Below the pieces are notes generated by a model. That model worked only from the letters and a program-made list of their open reading frames with translations. It did not search any database and was not told the origin of the DNA. From Apostichopus californicus (taxonomy: Eukaryota; Echinodermata; Holothuroidea; Aspidochirotida; Stichopodidae), in assembly GCA_020650975.1 (NCBI GenBank), contig JAIPMN010008914.1, forward strand, positions 1-22,717: a stretch of DNA of 22,717 bases, written 5' to 3'. The position numbers and the translations under genes are program-made. Positions 12,639 through 19,800 of the stretch are shown here, in pieces. The number at the start of each line of letters is the position of its first letter. Positions within the stretch are counted from its first letter, which is position 1.

Positions 12639-13827
12639 GGCCACATTCTCCTGGAGTAATGTATCCATTTAATATAATGTACGAACAATGAACCATGTGT
12701 ATATATTACTTGCCATGGAACTGCAGGACAGAACCACAGACTGGCATCAACTTTAAACATAGACTTAAAGTGGTACTGTTCAATAGACTAAAATTATGCA
12801 ATAAAAGGAAATTAAATAACAGGCTTGAAAGTGATTTCTGTTGATGCATAGAACTGCTTAACAAACACCAGGTTTAACTTTAGGGAGATAAGTGTTAGTG
12901 CTAAACAACAAGGAAAAACAGGCAAACACCAGATGCACACAGTAACAAAGGGAACAGATGCTTACCCCTACTGACAGAATCCAGGGCTACCCCACATCCT
13001 GTAGCACCCCCACCAATAACCAAGACATCATACTCTAGCGTACTCTGTAATGTCTGTATCTGTTGGGCTCTTGAAGGTAAAGGTGAACTTCGAAAATCTG
13101 CAGAAATTACATGTGCTTGTCGACTCTGAAAATGTGAAAGTGGGGAAAACTACAAAGTTGAAGCAAACACCGTTTCAGATAATTATATGAACCAACATTA
13201 CACACTGTTCTCACTTATTCAAATTAAAGCATCACAAAAAATTGTTGAGTAGATTTTGAAAGAATGGATAAACCTACAATAAGTACTTGGTATCTGGTGC
13301 AAGTCATAGAATTAATACAGCTAACTGCACATTAGTGATGCTAAGGAGTGTGCATAAAGCTAAAGTGTACGATTTTCCCCTCATTTTGCAACGTACCAAA
13401 ATGTTGTTTTCATCTTACGTTGTTTCTGATATGAAAGGAGGGCAATACCAATTGCAAGCTACTTTGGGGGTGGATTTTTATTTTATAGGATAGGAATTTT
13501 CCAAGGTTTGTTCAAAGTGTTGAACACTTACGGAAAATAAGCTAGTCATCTGTCGGACAACCTAAGCAGGGTTTTAAGTTGTCCAACGTGAATTTTGGTC
13601 GTCAGAGCTCAGACGATCAGATGACCGTTTAATTTGAGCCCTGATATGACACAGTACGGATAAGTACGTTGAATGTATTACTTAAATGAATAAATACAGG
13701 AATAACCACTCACCTTACTTAATCTATCTTTATTTCTAAGTGAGAAGAAGTAACCTGTGGTGACAGCAGTTACACCCACAAGGGCGCCACCCACCAGTAG
13801 TCTACGAAGTCGAGCTCTTAACACCAT
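2241..13827 (-). CDS. GPD2: Mitochondrial FAD-dependent glycerol-3-phosphate dehydrogenase, complete, 15 coding exons
   Basis: Oxidises glycerol-3-phosphate to dihydroxyacetone phosphate at the outer face of the inner mitochondrial membrane and passes electrons through FAD to ubiquinone (glycerophosphate shuttle; known for the family). Exons, in transcript order: 13827-13714, 13125-12966, 12396-12272, 11710-11613, 10954-10791, 10205-10044, 8985-8841, 8238-8045, 7482-7348, 7154-6976, 6431-6300, 5279-5118, 4134-3949, 3164-3066, 2354-2241. They sum to 2169 nt, i.e. 722 residues plus TAG, close to human GPD2 at about 727. Every junction is GT-AG and in phase. Seen: Arg-rich N-terminus then a hydrophobic stretch (1-28), FAD motif GGGATG at 76-81 inside the family signature ending [19 protein letters not shown] at 102-114, [14 protein letters not shown] around 390-403, second signature [11 protein letters not shown] at 433-443, EF-hand loops at 635-646 and 671-682, and a C-terminus DRSGGGV like vertebrate DRSCGGL. 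An in-frame TAG lies upstream of the ATG, whose context is strong (A at -3, G at +4). No disabling change seen. Confidence 0.97.
2515..2606. repeat. Two-copy 46-bp tandem duplication
   Basis: A unit starting TAGTTAG and containing AGCTTGGTGT and GGTGTTT occurs at 2515-2560 and again at 2561-2606 with several mismatches. Lies in the last GPD2 intron (2355-3065). Confidence 0.75.
3066..3164 (-). CDS. GPD2: GPD2 coding exon 14 (residues 653-685): second EF-hand
   Basis: 33 codons between CATGACAG and GTAGAT. Holds a canonical EF-hand loop at 671-682 ([12 protein letters not shown]) with D1, N3, N5, G6 and E12. The upstream intron end is almost directly joined to a SINE. Confidence 0.95.
3188..3430 (+). 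mobile_element. tRNA-derived SINE with (ATAC)n tail
   Basis: The head (3188-3253) is tRNA-like: 5' GGAGTG pairs with 3' CACTCC, an A box TTAGCTCAGTGGTTA lies at 3194-3208, and a B box GTTCGAGTC at 3240-3248 fits the RNA polymerase III consensus GWTCRANNC. It is followed by a roughly 160-nt unrelated body and ends in ATACATACATAC near 3413-3424. That layout is a SINE, not a functional tRNA: at 66 nt the head is short and the anticodon stem pairs poorly. It lies antisense in GPD2 intron 13, 24 nt from exon 14. No clear target-site duplication was found. Confidence 0.8.
3949..4134 (-). CDS. GPD2: GPD2 coding exon 13 (residues 591-652): first EF-hand
   Basis: 62 codons between TTTGTAG and GTAAAA. 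Ends in an EF-hand with loop at residues 635-646 ([12 protein letters not shown]). His at loop position 3 and Lys at position 5 replace usual calcium ligands, so this loop looks degenerate; human GPD2 is also non-canonical at position 5. Confidence 0.94.
4135..5117. other. GPD2 intron 12, no gene; short (GA)n tract
   Basis: Contains a (GA)n microsatellite at about 4704-4722. I see nothing else with structure in this intron. Confidence 0.7.
5118..5279 (-). CDS. GPD2: GPD2 coding exon 12 (residues 537-590)
   Basis: 54 codons. Two AG acceptors lie 4 nt apart. Only the upstream one (start at 5279, [11 protein letters not shown]) keeps frame, and it adds one residue relative to human GPD2. The upstream pyrimidine tract is weak. 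Contains [20 protein letters not shown], a highly conserved block. Confidence 0.93.
5398..5724. mobile_element. Non-autonomous hAT-type MITE with 8-bp target duplication
   Basis: 327 bp bounded by inverted termini: CAGGGGTTCCCTAACT on the left and AGTTAGGGAAACCCTG on the right, matching at 15 of 16 positions. Flanked by perfect 8-bp direct repeats GTCTACAG at 5390-5397 and 5725-5732. CAGGG termini and 8-bp duplications are the hallmark of hAT transposons. It encodes no transposase. Lies in GPD2 intron 11. Confidence 0.9.
5725..5790. repeat. Degenerate tandem repeat, unit about 17-18 bp (GTCTACAGGAA...)
   Basis: Imperfect copies of GTCTACAGGAAAAGAAT and variants run from 5725 to about 5790. 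The hAT element's target duplication is the first GTCTACAG, so the element inserted into this array. Confidence 0.65.
6300..6431 (-). CDS. GPD2: GPD2 coding exon 11 (residues 493-536)
   Basis: Exactly 44 codons, phase 0 at both ends, between TTTTTAG and GTAACG. Contains [20 protein letters not shown] and DFPYIEAE. Confidence 0.95.
6432..6975. other. GPD2 intron 10, no further feature
   Basis: AT-rich with a C-run at 6829-6837. No gene or element recognised. Confidence 0.7.
6976..7154 (-). CDS. GPD2: GPD2 coding exon 10 (residues 433-492)
   Basis: Follows CATTAG and ends in phase 0 before GTTTGT. Starts with [11 protein letters not shown], the second family signature, and ends in [13 protein letters not shown]. 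Confidence 0.95.
7348..7482 (-). CDS. GPD2: GPD2 coding exon 9 (residues 388-432)
   Basis: Follows GATCCAG and ends before GTGAGA. Carries [17 protein letters not shown] and [11 protein letters not shown], core conserved motifs of the family. Confidence 0.96.
7483..8044. other. GPD2 intron 8, no further feature
   Basis: No repeat, element or coding signal recognised in this intron. Confidence 0.7.
8045..8238 (-). CDS. GPD2: GPD2 coding exon 8 (residues 323-387)
   Basis: Follows ATCCTCAG and ends before GTATGT in phase 1. Contains [19 protein letters not shown] and [13 protein letters not shown], which align with the substrate and FAD region of vertebrate GPD2. Confidence 0.96.
8632..8666 (+). 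repeat. G-rich tract with quadruplex potential
   Basis: Runs of 11, 3, 5, 2, 3 and 5 guanines separated by one to two bases, on the plus strand (the template strand of GPD2) within intron 7. At least five tracts of three or more G satisfy the usual quadruplex pattern. Confidence 0.8.
8841..8985 (-). CDS. GPD2: GPD2 coding exon 7 (residues 275-322)
   Basis: Follows TTTACCAG and ends before GTAATA in phase 2. Contains [18 protein letters not shown] and LPSAGVHIV, both strongly conserved in FAD-dependent G3P dehydrogenases. Confidence 0.95.
9187..9540. mobile_element. MITE with CAGGGATGTGCCCA inverted termini and 6-bp target duplication
   Basis: 354 bp starting CAGGGATGTGCCCA and ending in its exact reverse complement TGGGCACATCCCTG. 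Flanked by perfect 6-bp repeats AGTGAC at 9181-9186 and 9541-9546. Near the left end CCAGCACT occurs repeatedly, including twice as GCCCAGCACT. No coding capacity. The termini suggest a hAT-related group, but the 6-bp duplication is not the usual 8 bp. In GPD2 intron 6. Confidence 0.88.
9778..9799. repeat. (TCAA)n microsatellite
   Basis: About five tandem copies of TCAA in GPD2 intron 6. Confidence 0.8.
9845..9995 (-). pseudogene. Decayed LINE reverse-transcriptase C-terminal fragment
   Basis: One minus-strand frame reads [20 protein letters not shown] with internal stops, then a stretch resembling KTYLF-type endings. This resembles the AAPRLWNSLPxxIR...FK..LKTYLF tail of CR1/L2/Jockey-like non-LTR retrotransposon proteins. 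It is broken by stops, short, and lies in GPD2 intron 6. Recognition is by motif only. Confidence 0.45.
10044..10205 (-). CDS. GPD2: GPD2 coding exon 6 (residues 221-274)
   Basis: Follows TTTAACAG and ends before GTATGT. Begins with the conserved [21 protein letters not shown] run of acidic residues (EEGEEE) occupies the variable loop where vertebrates have a different sequence. Confidence 0.95.
10659..10775. repeat. 36-bp minisatellite, about 3.3 units
   Basis: Units start at 10659, 10695, 10731 and 10767, exactly 36 bp apart, with few substitutions; a diverged partial copy precedes them. Each unit contains CATGTG-AACA-CACATG, able to form a 6-bp stem with a 4-nt loop. Because 36 is a multiple of three, several frames stay open, which creates false ORFs on both strands. 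It begins 15 nt inside GPD2 intron 5. Confidence 0.92.
10791..10954 (-). CDS. GPD2: GPD2 coding exon 5 (residues 166-220)
   Basis: Follows TTTTCAG and ends in GATG before GTAAGT. Contains [19 protein letters not shown] and [17 protein letters not shown]. The donor lies 15 nt from a 36-bp minisatellite in the following intron, and the reading frame stays open into it. Confidence 0.95.
11083..11099. repeat. Poly(C) run of 17
   Basis: Homopolymer in GPD2 intron 4. The remainder of that intron (10955-11612) shows no gene or element. Confidence 0.9.
11613..11710 (-). CDS. GPD2: GPD2 coding exon 4 (residues 134-165)
   Basis: Follows TTTACAG. Two overlapping donors are possible (AA|GTACGT or GTAC|GTATAG). 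Only the first joins exon 5 in frame and gives [11 protein letters not shown], matching the family. Contains [13 protein letters not shown]. Confidence 0.94.
11711..12271. other. GPD2 intron 3, no further feature
   Basis: A short CA-rich stretch lies near 11754-11766. Otherwise nothing recognised. Confidence 0.65.
12272..12396 (-). CDS. GPD2: GPD2 coding exon 3 (residues 92-133)
   Basis: Follows TTTTTAG and ends before GTATGA. It encodes the FAD-contacting stretch [20 protein letters not shown], nearly identical to vertebrate GPD2. Length 125 nt moves the phase from 1 to 0. Confidence 0.95.
12597..12635. repeat. Poly(T) run of 39
   Basis: Homopolymer in GPD2 intron 2, poly(A) in the GPD2 transcript. 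I found no retroelement body or target duplication beside it. Confidence 0.9.
12966..13125 (-). CDS. GPD2: GPD2 coding exon 2 (residues 39-91): FAD-binding motif
   Basis: Starts after TTCAG and ends before GTAAGC in phase 1. It encodes the beta-alpha-beta dinucleotide-binding segment [18 protein letters not shown], with the glycines at 76, 77, 78 and 81. This matches the first FAD-G3PDH family signature (I-G-G-G-x2-G-x-G-x-A-x-D-x3-R-G). Confidence 0.95.
13567..13643. mobile_element. Possible very short MITE, CAGGG...CCCTG
   Basis: 77 bp beginning CAGGGTTTTAAGTTG and ending AATTTGAGCCCTG, which form imperfect inverted termini. Inside is a near-palindrome TCGTC-AGAGCTCA-GACGA. No target duplication is visible, so the call is tentative. 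In GPD2 intron 1. Confidence 0.35.
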
Positions 13828-13850
13828 CGTGTGTTGAGATTCCTAGACAC
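13714..13850 (-). CDS. GPD2: GPD2 exon with start codon (residues 1-38) and 23 nt of 5' UTR
   Basis: The ATG is at 13827-13825 and coding runs to 13714, ending in phase 0 before a GTGAGT donor. The 23 nt at 13850-13828 follow a pyrimidine-rich CAG acceptor, so at least one non-coding 5' exon lies further upstream; I could not place it. Residues 1-28 have arginines at 4, 6, 8 and 9 followed by an uncharged hydrophobic run ([13 protein letters not shown]), typical of an inner-membrane presequence or anchor. The in-frame TAG in the UTR part makes this the first possible in-frame Met. Confidence 0.93.
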
Positions 13851-15956
13851 CTGGAAAAAACAAGGAAAAAACACAGTAAACAGTAAATTCACTACAAAGT
13901 AAGTCATTGAATGGGTTTCAAAGTTACTCGCCTCAACTACATTACAACATTGGTCTTACCATCTAGAGATATGGACTGGAAACTGTAAACCCTCAAGCTA
14001 TTCCTACAGTATTTTGTAAAATCACAGAGGACAAATTAATGAATGAAAATGTTCATTCAAAGTGGTGGTTGTACGTCACTCAATATTTTATGTTCCAAGT
14101 GACAGAGACTTGAAATCATTTTGCATTAACTATTTCTTCTCGGGTGATCCTATACTTGTTTTGTACATTTTCCTGGCACAACACTAAACCGTATAGGATT
14201 TTGTTTTAAGTGGAGAGGTTGCTGACAGTAGTACTAGTGGTAGTGATAAGTGAATTCAAAATGTACAGCAATCTTCTCAACTCGTACAATTCTGAAACTA
14301 TTCTAATGTTAAGTGAAAATATTTTCAGATTTTCATTGGTAATCATAAAGAATAATTGATGCAACCTTATTAAGCAGGCTTTATCTTGCTACTTCACAAA
14401 TGCTTTTTGCCAATGACACATCTCCCTTATGGAGCGATGGGGTAATCATCATTAGATAAACCTAAACATTATAAGTATAAGCCTTTATAATACAAATGCT
14501 TTTGAGAACGACATATTAATACGCTGGAGTGTGTGTTGCGGTGGGACTTGAATCATTATTATTACTACTGTAGGGGAAGAACTATCTTTACTGGAGTAAA
14601 AGTCAAGAAGGTAAATCAATTTGACTGGGCCTCCACCGGAAAAAAACAGGAATTTCTGAAAGGTTGGGTACGTATATAGGAGTGTAAGTATAACTGTACC
14701 ATTATGACACACCTTCGCAAGCGGGAGGCCATCAGCCTACCCAATTCCCACTCCCAGTAGCCTAACTAAACACGCGAACAGATCTAACGTTAATACTAGT
14801 ACTTCGTAGTAATACTATTGGTTTAGGCCTAACTTTAGACTAATAAAGACAAGTTAAGCAGAGTTCCTCGAAACAAAATAAAATTATCGCATTTAAATTG
14901 TAAGCATAACAGGGTCAAAGACCTGGAGAATATTTACATTTCCGTACTGAGAACAAGATGATGCAAGATAGGGACTATCGGTACGGTGTGTCGCGCCCAG
15001 GATTTACATAGGTTAGCCTGTTGGAAGCTAGCAGCAGCAACTAACACTAGTAACAGTAACAGCAGCCAATAACTAAAAGGACACCAACGATGTACCAAAA
15101 CAACGGCGACGCGCGCAAGCAGGTTTTATTATTAATAGAGGGATTCTACCACTGATATATGTACAAATCAGTGGATTCTACTTAAGTGTCCGGAATAATA
15201 CCAGAAAAGAGACGAGACCCACCTCTTTCACGTGTTATAGGTCTACTATTGGTAACAAACTTATATCTTGACCAAAAACGACCACATTCAATTGACCACT
15301 ATTTCAAATTCGAACAAACAAGGCCTAAAAATATAGATCTTTGTGTCTGCGCTTGGTGGCTGCTAGCCTTATCCGGAGGAGCTTGGATCTATTTGCCAGG
15401 TCTGATCCTTGTCGAAAAATAATGTCCAATCTGCTGTTTTGCTTTCTGACAGCTGCTAGCTTCAAGCCGAGTAGCTGAGTTTTGTGTGATTGCGTTAGCC
15501 AGTGAGAGATCCCAACGTGCGTTTGTTTGGTATTTGTCTGGCCGTAATGTTTGACACTCTTTCACCTTTCTTACCCGTAACGTGGACGGATCTTACTAAA
15601 TTTGTATGCAGTTTCTCTATGTGATTATTTTGGATGCTCCAACAGTGAGCAAATGTTTTCTCCAATCTTTTTAGTAAAAACACGAAGATTACGCAGAAAT
15701 ACGTTACCTAGCCTAAATATATAGAATAAATTAGGGTCGCATAGGCTAAGTAAAATTGACATGCCAGCAATGCCTTCAGCAGAGTTTGTAATTTCGCGGG
15801 TCGGAAATACCTTAAGTTTATCATCTAACAACTAGTTACCGCAAACCGATGTATTTGGGAAATATTCCAGTGCTAGGCTGGAATTTAAAATACTAACATA
15901 AATGTGGCATATGTACACAAGTTTCTAGACTGTTTCATTACCAAGGCTTACATTAA
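13851..15956. other. Divergent intergenic region, left part; no gene supported
   Basis: Lies between the GPD2 exon carrying the ATG and the LINE remnant. It must contain the GPD2 promoter and at least one untranslated exon, since the ATG exon begins at a splice acceptor. I could not place the exon. Open frames here lack conserved motifs. A stem-loop of CCACTGAT and ATCAGTGG lies at 15149-15174, overlapped by direct repeats of GGATTCTAC at 15141-15149 and 15173-15181. Confidence 0.6.
14979..15119. promoter_or_regulatory. CpG-rich patch, candidate promoter area
   Basis: About ten CpG dinucleotides cluster here (TCGCGCCC near 14991 and CGGCGACGCGCGC at 15104-15116) in otherwise CpG-poor surroundings, with a CCAAT box at 15065-15069. 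Its position between the divergent genes makes it a plausible promoter, but no TATA box or initiator is convincing. Confidence 0.25.
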
Positions 15957-16200
15957 ACCAGTGTGACAAATATGCTTGAGGAATTAGATTGGCCCCTGCT
16001 AAAAACAAGAAGAAAGCACACAAGTCTACAAATGCTTTATAAAATCAATAACAATCTTGTATCAATTGAAAAAGACAATCTAATCCCCCCCCAAAAAAAG
16101 GTTAACACAAGAAATAAACATGATCTTATCTTCCAAGTTCCCTAAGCTAGAAATAATTCAATATTCCTTCTAGTCTAGATTGTTTCAAAAACAAGCTTAC
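15957..16200 (+). pseudogene. Decayed LINE reverse-transcriptase C-terminal fragment
   Basis: In frame from 15957: TSVTNMLEELDWPLLKTRRK, then LQMLYKINNNLVSIEKDNLI, a lysine/asparagine-rich stretch, FQVP and a stop. This matches the post-reverse-transcriptase tail of many invertebrate non-LTR elements (VTxMLxxLxWxxLxxRRxxxRLxMLYKI). Downstream similarity (YSF*SRLF) continues with stops to about 16200. No RT catalytic core remains. Confidence 0.6.
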
Positions 16201-16325
16201 TGACTCTTGTCTTGTTAACTAATAACTGATACTCTTACTCATACTATGTAGCCCTTGGTTGGCATTTATGTTCTCTAGTAGGTTTTTGCTGACTTAACCT
16301 GGGCATTCAGATTTAACATCTCTCT

Positions 16326-16396
16326 AAGTGGTGCTTATTTAGGACCTAGGCTACCCATTTGTCGGTTAAGTAAGGCACTAAGGGGTGCTTATTTAC
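16326..16396. repeat. Imperfect direct repeat CTAAG(T/G)GGTGCTTATTTA
   Basis: Two 18-bp copies with one mismatch, about 53 bp apart, upstream of the synthetase start exon. Meaning unknown. Confidence 0.6.
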
Positions 16397-16725
16397 CCTA
16401 AGGTTTAATATACCAGATGTGATTCTTATTTAGCAGACTGCTGGAACATAACGGATCCAGGGGTGGGGTATATACTTCACTCCCCTTTTCACCCTTCTCC
16501 CCTAATGCAACCTTCTTTAAAATGGTAAAACACATAGTTTAGAAGCTCACAAAGTCACATGAATATCAGCTACTACTCTATAGATTGCGAATGAGCACTG
16601 GTGATATTGCTATTTTTCAATGATCAGTTGTTTCAAATAGGACTTATAAATCTTGTAAATTTTTTATAGAAACTTTCAAACTGAGAATTTAATAAAATGT
16701 TTCTTTGCTTTCCTATTTCTCCTAG

Positions 16726-16876
16726 GTCATTTCCATGAAGTCATAAACTCTGCATCATGCCTTACTTGCAAAGTTGTTCTCTCCTCTCCCGACAACAATG
16801 GGTGGCGAGAAATTTGGTGTCCCACACATGCAAATCCTTTTCCACAAGCACAATTCGACCAAGTGAGAGAAGAAAG
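16726..16876 (+). CDS. CPS1: CPS start exon: 5' UTR tail and mitochondrial presequence (residues 1-40)
   Basis: A strong pyrimidine tract ending CCTAG at 16725 suggests the exon begins at 16726, so a non-coding first exon would lie upstream. Coding runs 16757-16876 and ends before GTACGT. The start has A at -3. Arginines at 12, 18, 34, 38 and 39, lysines at 27 and 40, and a FSTSTIR stretch fit a matrix-targeting peptide. Confidence 0.82.
16735..16746 (+). promoter_or_regulatory. Three-codon upstream ORF (Met-Lys-Ser-stop)
   Basis: ATG AAG TCA TAA ends 10 nt before the synthetase ATG, in a different frame and with weak start context (T at -3). It is in the mRNA only if the acceptor at 16725 is used or transcription starts upstream. 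Confidence 0.5.
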
Positions 16877-19800
16877 GTACGTACTTCTACAAATTCTGTT
16901 TATAAAATAATATAATAATAATATAATTCTGTTTATAAAATGGTGCCAAGTGAATGCTTACAAAATTGATTTCTGCATCACTTACCCTGTTAGCATGTTT
17001 CATGACAGGTATATGATTTTTAAATTTTTATTTCGATTGAAATATTTATTTCTATTGAAACTTTGTAAGAACCAGCAGCCCTGGTATGTCATGATGGCAA
17101 CTGAAATAGAAGGTTGCTTATGAATGTTTTCATGCTGATAACAGTATGAAGGGAAGTAAACATTTCAATGGTACCATTATTTCAAGGAAAAGTGAGAAAA
17201 AGGTTATGAAAGGATATTTTTGTCTTTCAAATGCTAGTTTGTAGAAAATTTGCCATAACACAAATTTTCTACTGTAGTTATTTCTACTTGAGCACTGAAG
17301 GATATCTCTGGCAAGTGTATAAACAACTATATTTAGAATTTCATACAACAGTATACCGCATCAAAATTGACATCACAACGATGCGACCAAACTGTTAGGA
17401 ATTAGCTGCCACTTCTACTGTGCATTGTTTGTTAATAATTCTCCAAGATGAAACGTTAAACTCGATCAGTAGCTTTTAACAGTTCTGAAACGTGACAATG
17501 ACATCACATGCCGTTCTTTTGGTAGAGTGATAACAAAAATTCTTTATTATTAGCCTACTGAAAATGTTAGGCATTAGGGAGAATGCTCATCCATCTAGGG
17601 ATTGATTAGCAAGGAGTGCTACTGAGTATAATTGAAAGAAAATATTTCACTGACCAAATGGTAAGAAGCCCTGTACATACTGTTACTCACCATGAAAGTT
17701 CTATTTATATGACCAGTCCTCGGTCATGTACTTTGTGAGGACTTCAAATATCAACCCTGGTAGAAGATTACAAAATATATCACATAAGTAGAACAGCAAC
17801 AATTTACAATCCAACTTAAATTTACGAAATTGAAGTGACCAGATTTTTTATTTCAATGTGGCCTATTTGTACTTGCAGGTATACTGGGAGAGTAAGCAGT
17901 TATGCACACATTGTAAAATGTGATTTCATAACTTGTAAACCTTGGTAGCCACATGTACAGTATGGTTATATCTAATTAATACTTTTTAAAAAATGGGTCT
18001 ATTTCCTACAGCCTTAGTTAACTGTATACTAGCTCTGTCTAGGTATACTACCTGTACTTTTTGGCTATAGATGCCATTAATTAAATTTATTCTAATGTAA
18101 TATGTAACTGCAATATCCCAATATAATATTTACTGTAGCTCGCATGCTAAATCAGGCTACTAATAAGAGTTAATAATGTTGCTGGTTGCACTGTTGATTT
18201 CACTTTTTATGCTATTTTATTCTCTTGCCCGCTTCACTTAACAAAAATATTTTTTAAAGATTAAAATTGGCTTACGACCGATTTAAAAGGGAAAAGAATA
18301 GTACCTTAGAAGGTTGTTTCTGTCATGCATTGGTTCTATGAGCTTGGGTATGTTATTGTGGTTGATTGTTTATCATATATATGCAGGGAATAATTATGTA
18401 TTTCAAGTGTTGAACAGTGTTTCAAGCTCTGAATTTTCTCCTTGAAAACACTATGGTTCCTGTGTACAAAAGCACTAAATTTACACCTTTGCACTTGTAC
18501 TGCAATTTTTTGATGTTGCATAGCAGTTTTAAGATACCAGATAGAAGTATTCCCTCTCATTAGATGGGGGGGGGGGGGAGTAACATAAAAAGTTTAATAT
18601 ATCCCATAACTGAGCATTGCAAATACTTCTCCAGTAGTTAAAAGAGCTGGTTCTTTTGTCATGGTTCTGTCATAAATGTTCAACAAATTTCAGTCACTTG
18701 CTCTGTTTATTAGGTTTATCTGAGTGAAGTGTTTTTTTTATGGCAAGGAATCACAAAGCCTTTAGTCTTTCTGTTCTGTACTCATAGATATTATTCCCAG
18801 GGTGCTACTTTAGATCCGCTGATCTACCAGGAAACCTTACTGTATCTCCATCTAGTCACTGTTTGTATTGGTACACCAGTTCAGAATTTACTATTGTAGA
18901 ATAGAAAAGTTGCAGATATTATTATAAGTCCGGCTCATCTTTTACTTATGGATGTCTATTAGTGTTTATATTGATATTCGTCTATTAAAGGATACATTGT
19001 GATGGGCAAAGTTTGTTATGATCTTATTGGTACTTTATTTCTCGTCAGGTTTATGCAGAATGACATTCAGAAGTATTTCTTTTTGTTCTCTACAGGCAAC
19101 CAAAGCTTATTTGGTCCTGGAAGATGGAAGTAAGTTTCAAGGATTTTCATTTGGTCACAGGTCTTCATCTGCAGGAGAACTAGTTTTCAACACAGGGCTT
19201 GTTGGGTAAGGAAAAGTTATTAATTGTGTATAGACTTCTACAACCTACATGTGTGTGTAACAGAACTAACAAAACACTTTCTGCAAGAATTATATAATGT
19301 ATTGAATCTCAGACATTTGGTAGTGGCGGATTTTAGTGCGTAAGGCAGTTTGCAATATATAAACTACAGCTCTATTGACTGTCAAAACTGCCAAAGTCTA
19401 TCCGCTTACTTGGCCAAGTTTGCTCATTGTTTGTGAACAATAAGCAGCTTTGTGTTGTCATGACGCTGTGCTCCTTTACTCTGGCTGACTATCAGCTGGT
19501 GTGCATTCAGCCAGTGGACCAATATGCACATGCATAATGAGCAAGTGGTGCGAGATTTCCGCAGGCCTGGACATGGGGATTAGATTCGCAAGGCTTCCCT
19601 TAAAGGGTGTGAAGACTCGCGCACAAAGACACATCTAATGCCGGTAGTCTGACCTAGTTTTGAATGAGGTGTAACAGAAGTGTTAGACACCACCATTGAT
19701 CCCAGAAAATACACACACAGCTTGCTACCGTTGGTAATTAGACACTAGTGTACAATCAATACATACAGCTATGTTCATAACCCACAACACAGTGTACATA

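Noticed and set aside
12375..12760. Minus-strand frames with poly-lysine
   Set aside because: Produced by the 39-base poly(T) run; intronic.
13955..13961. Donor of a GPD2 untranslated exon (GGTAAG on the minus strand)
   Set aside because: It lies only about 110 nt upstream of the next acceptor and nothing supports an exon there; transcript data would be needed.
15186..15422. 78-codon plus-strand open frame in the intergenic region
   Set aside because: Begins at GTG, has no recognisable motif, splice context or family resemblance.
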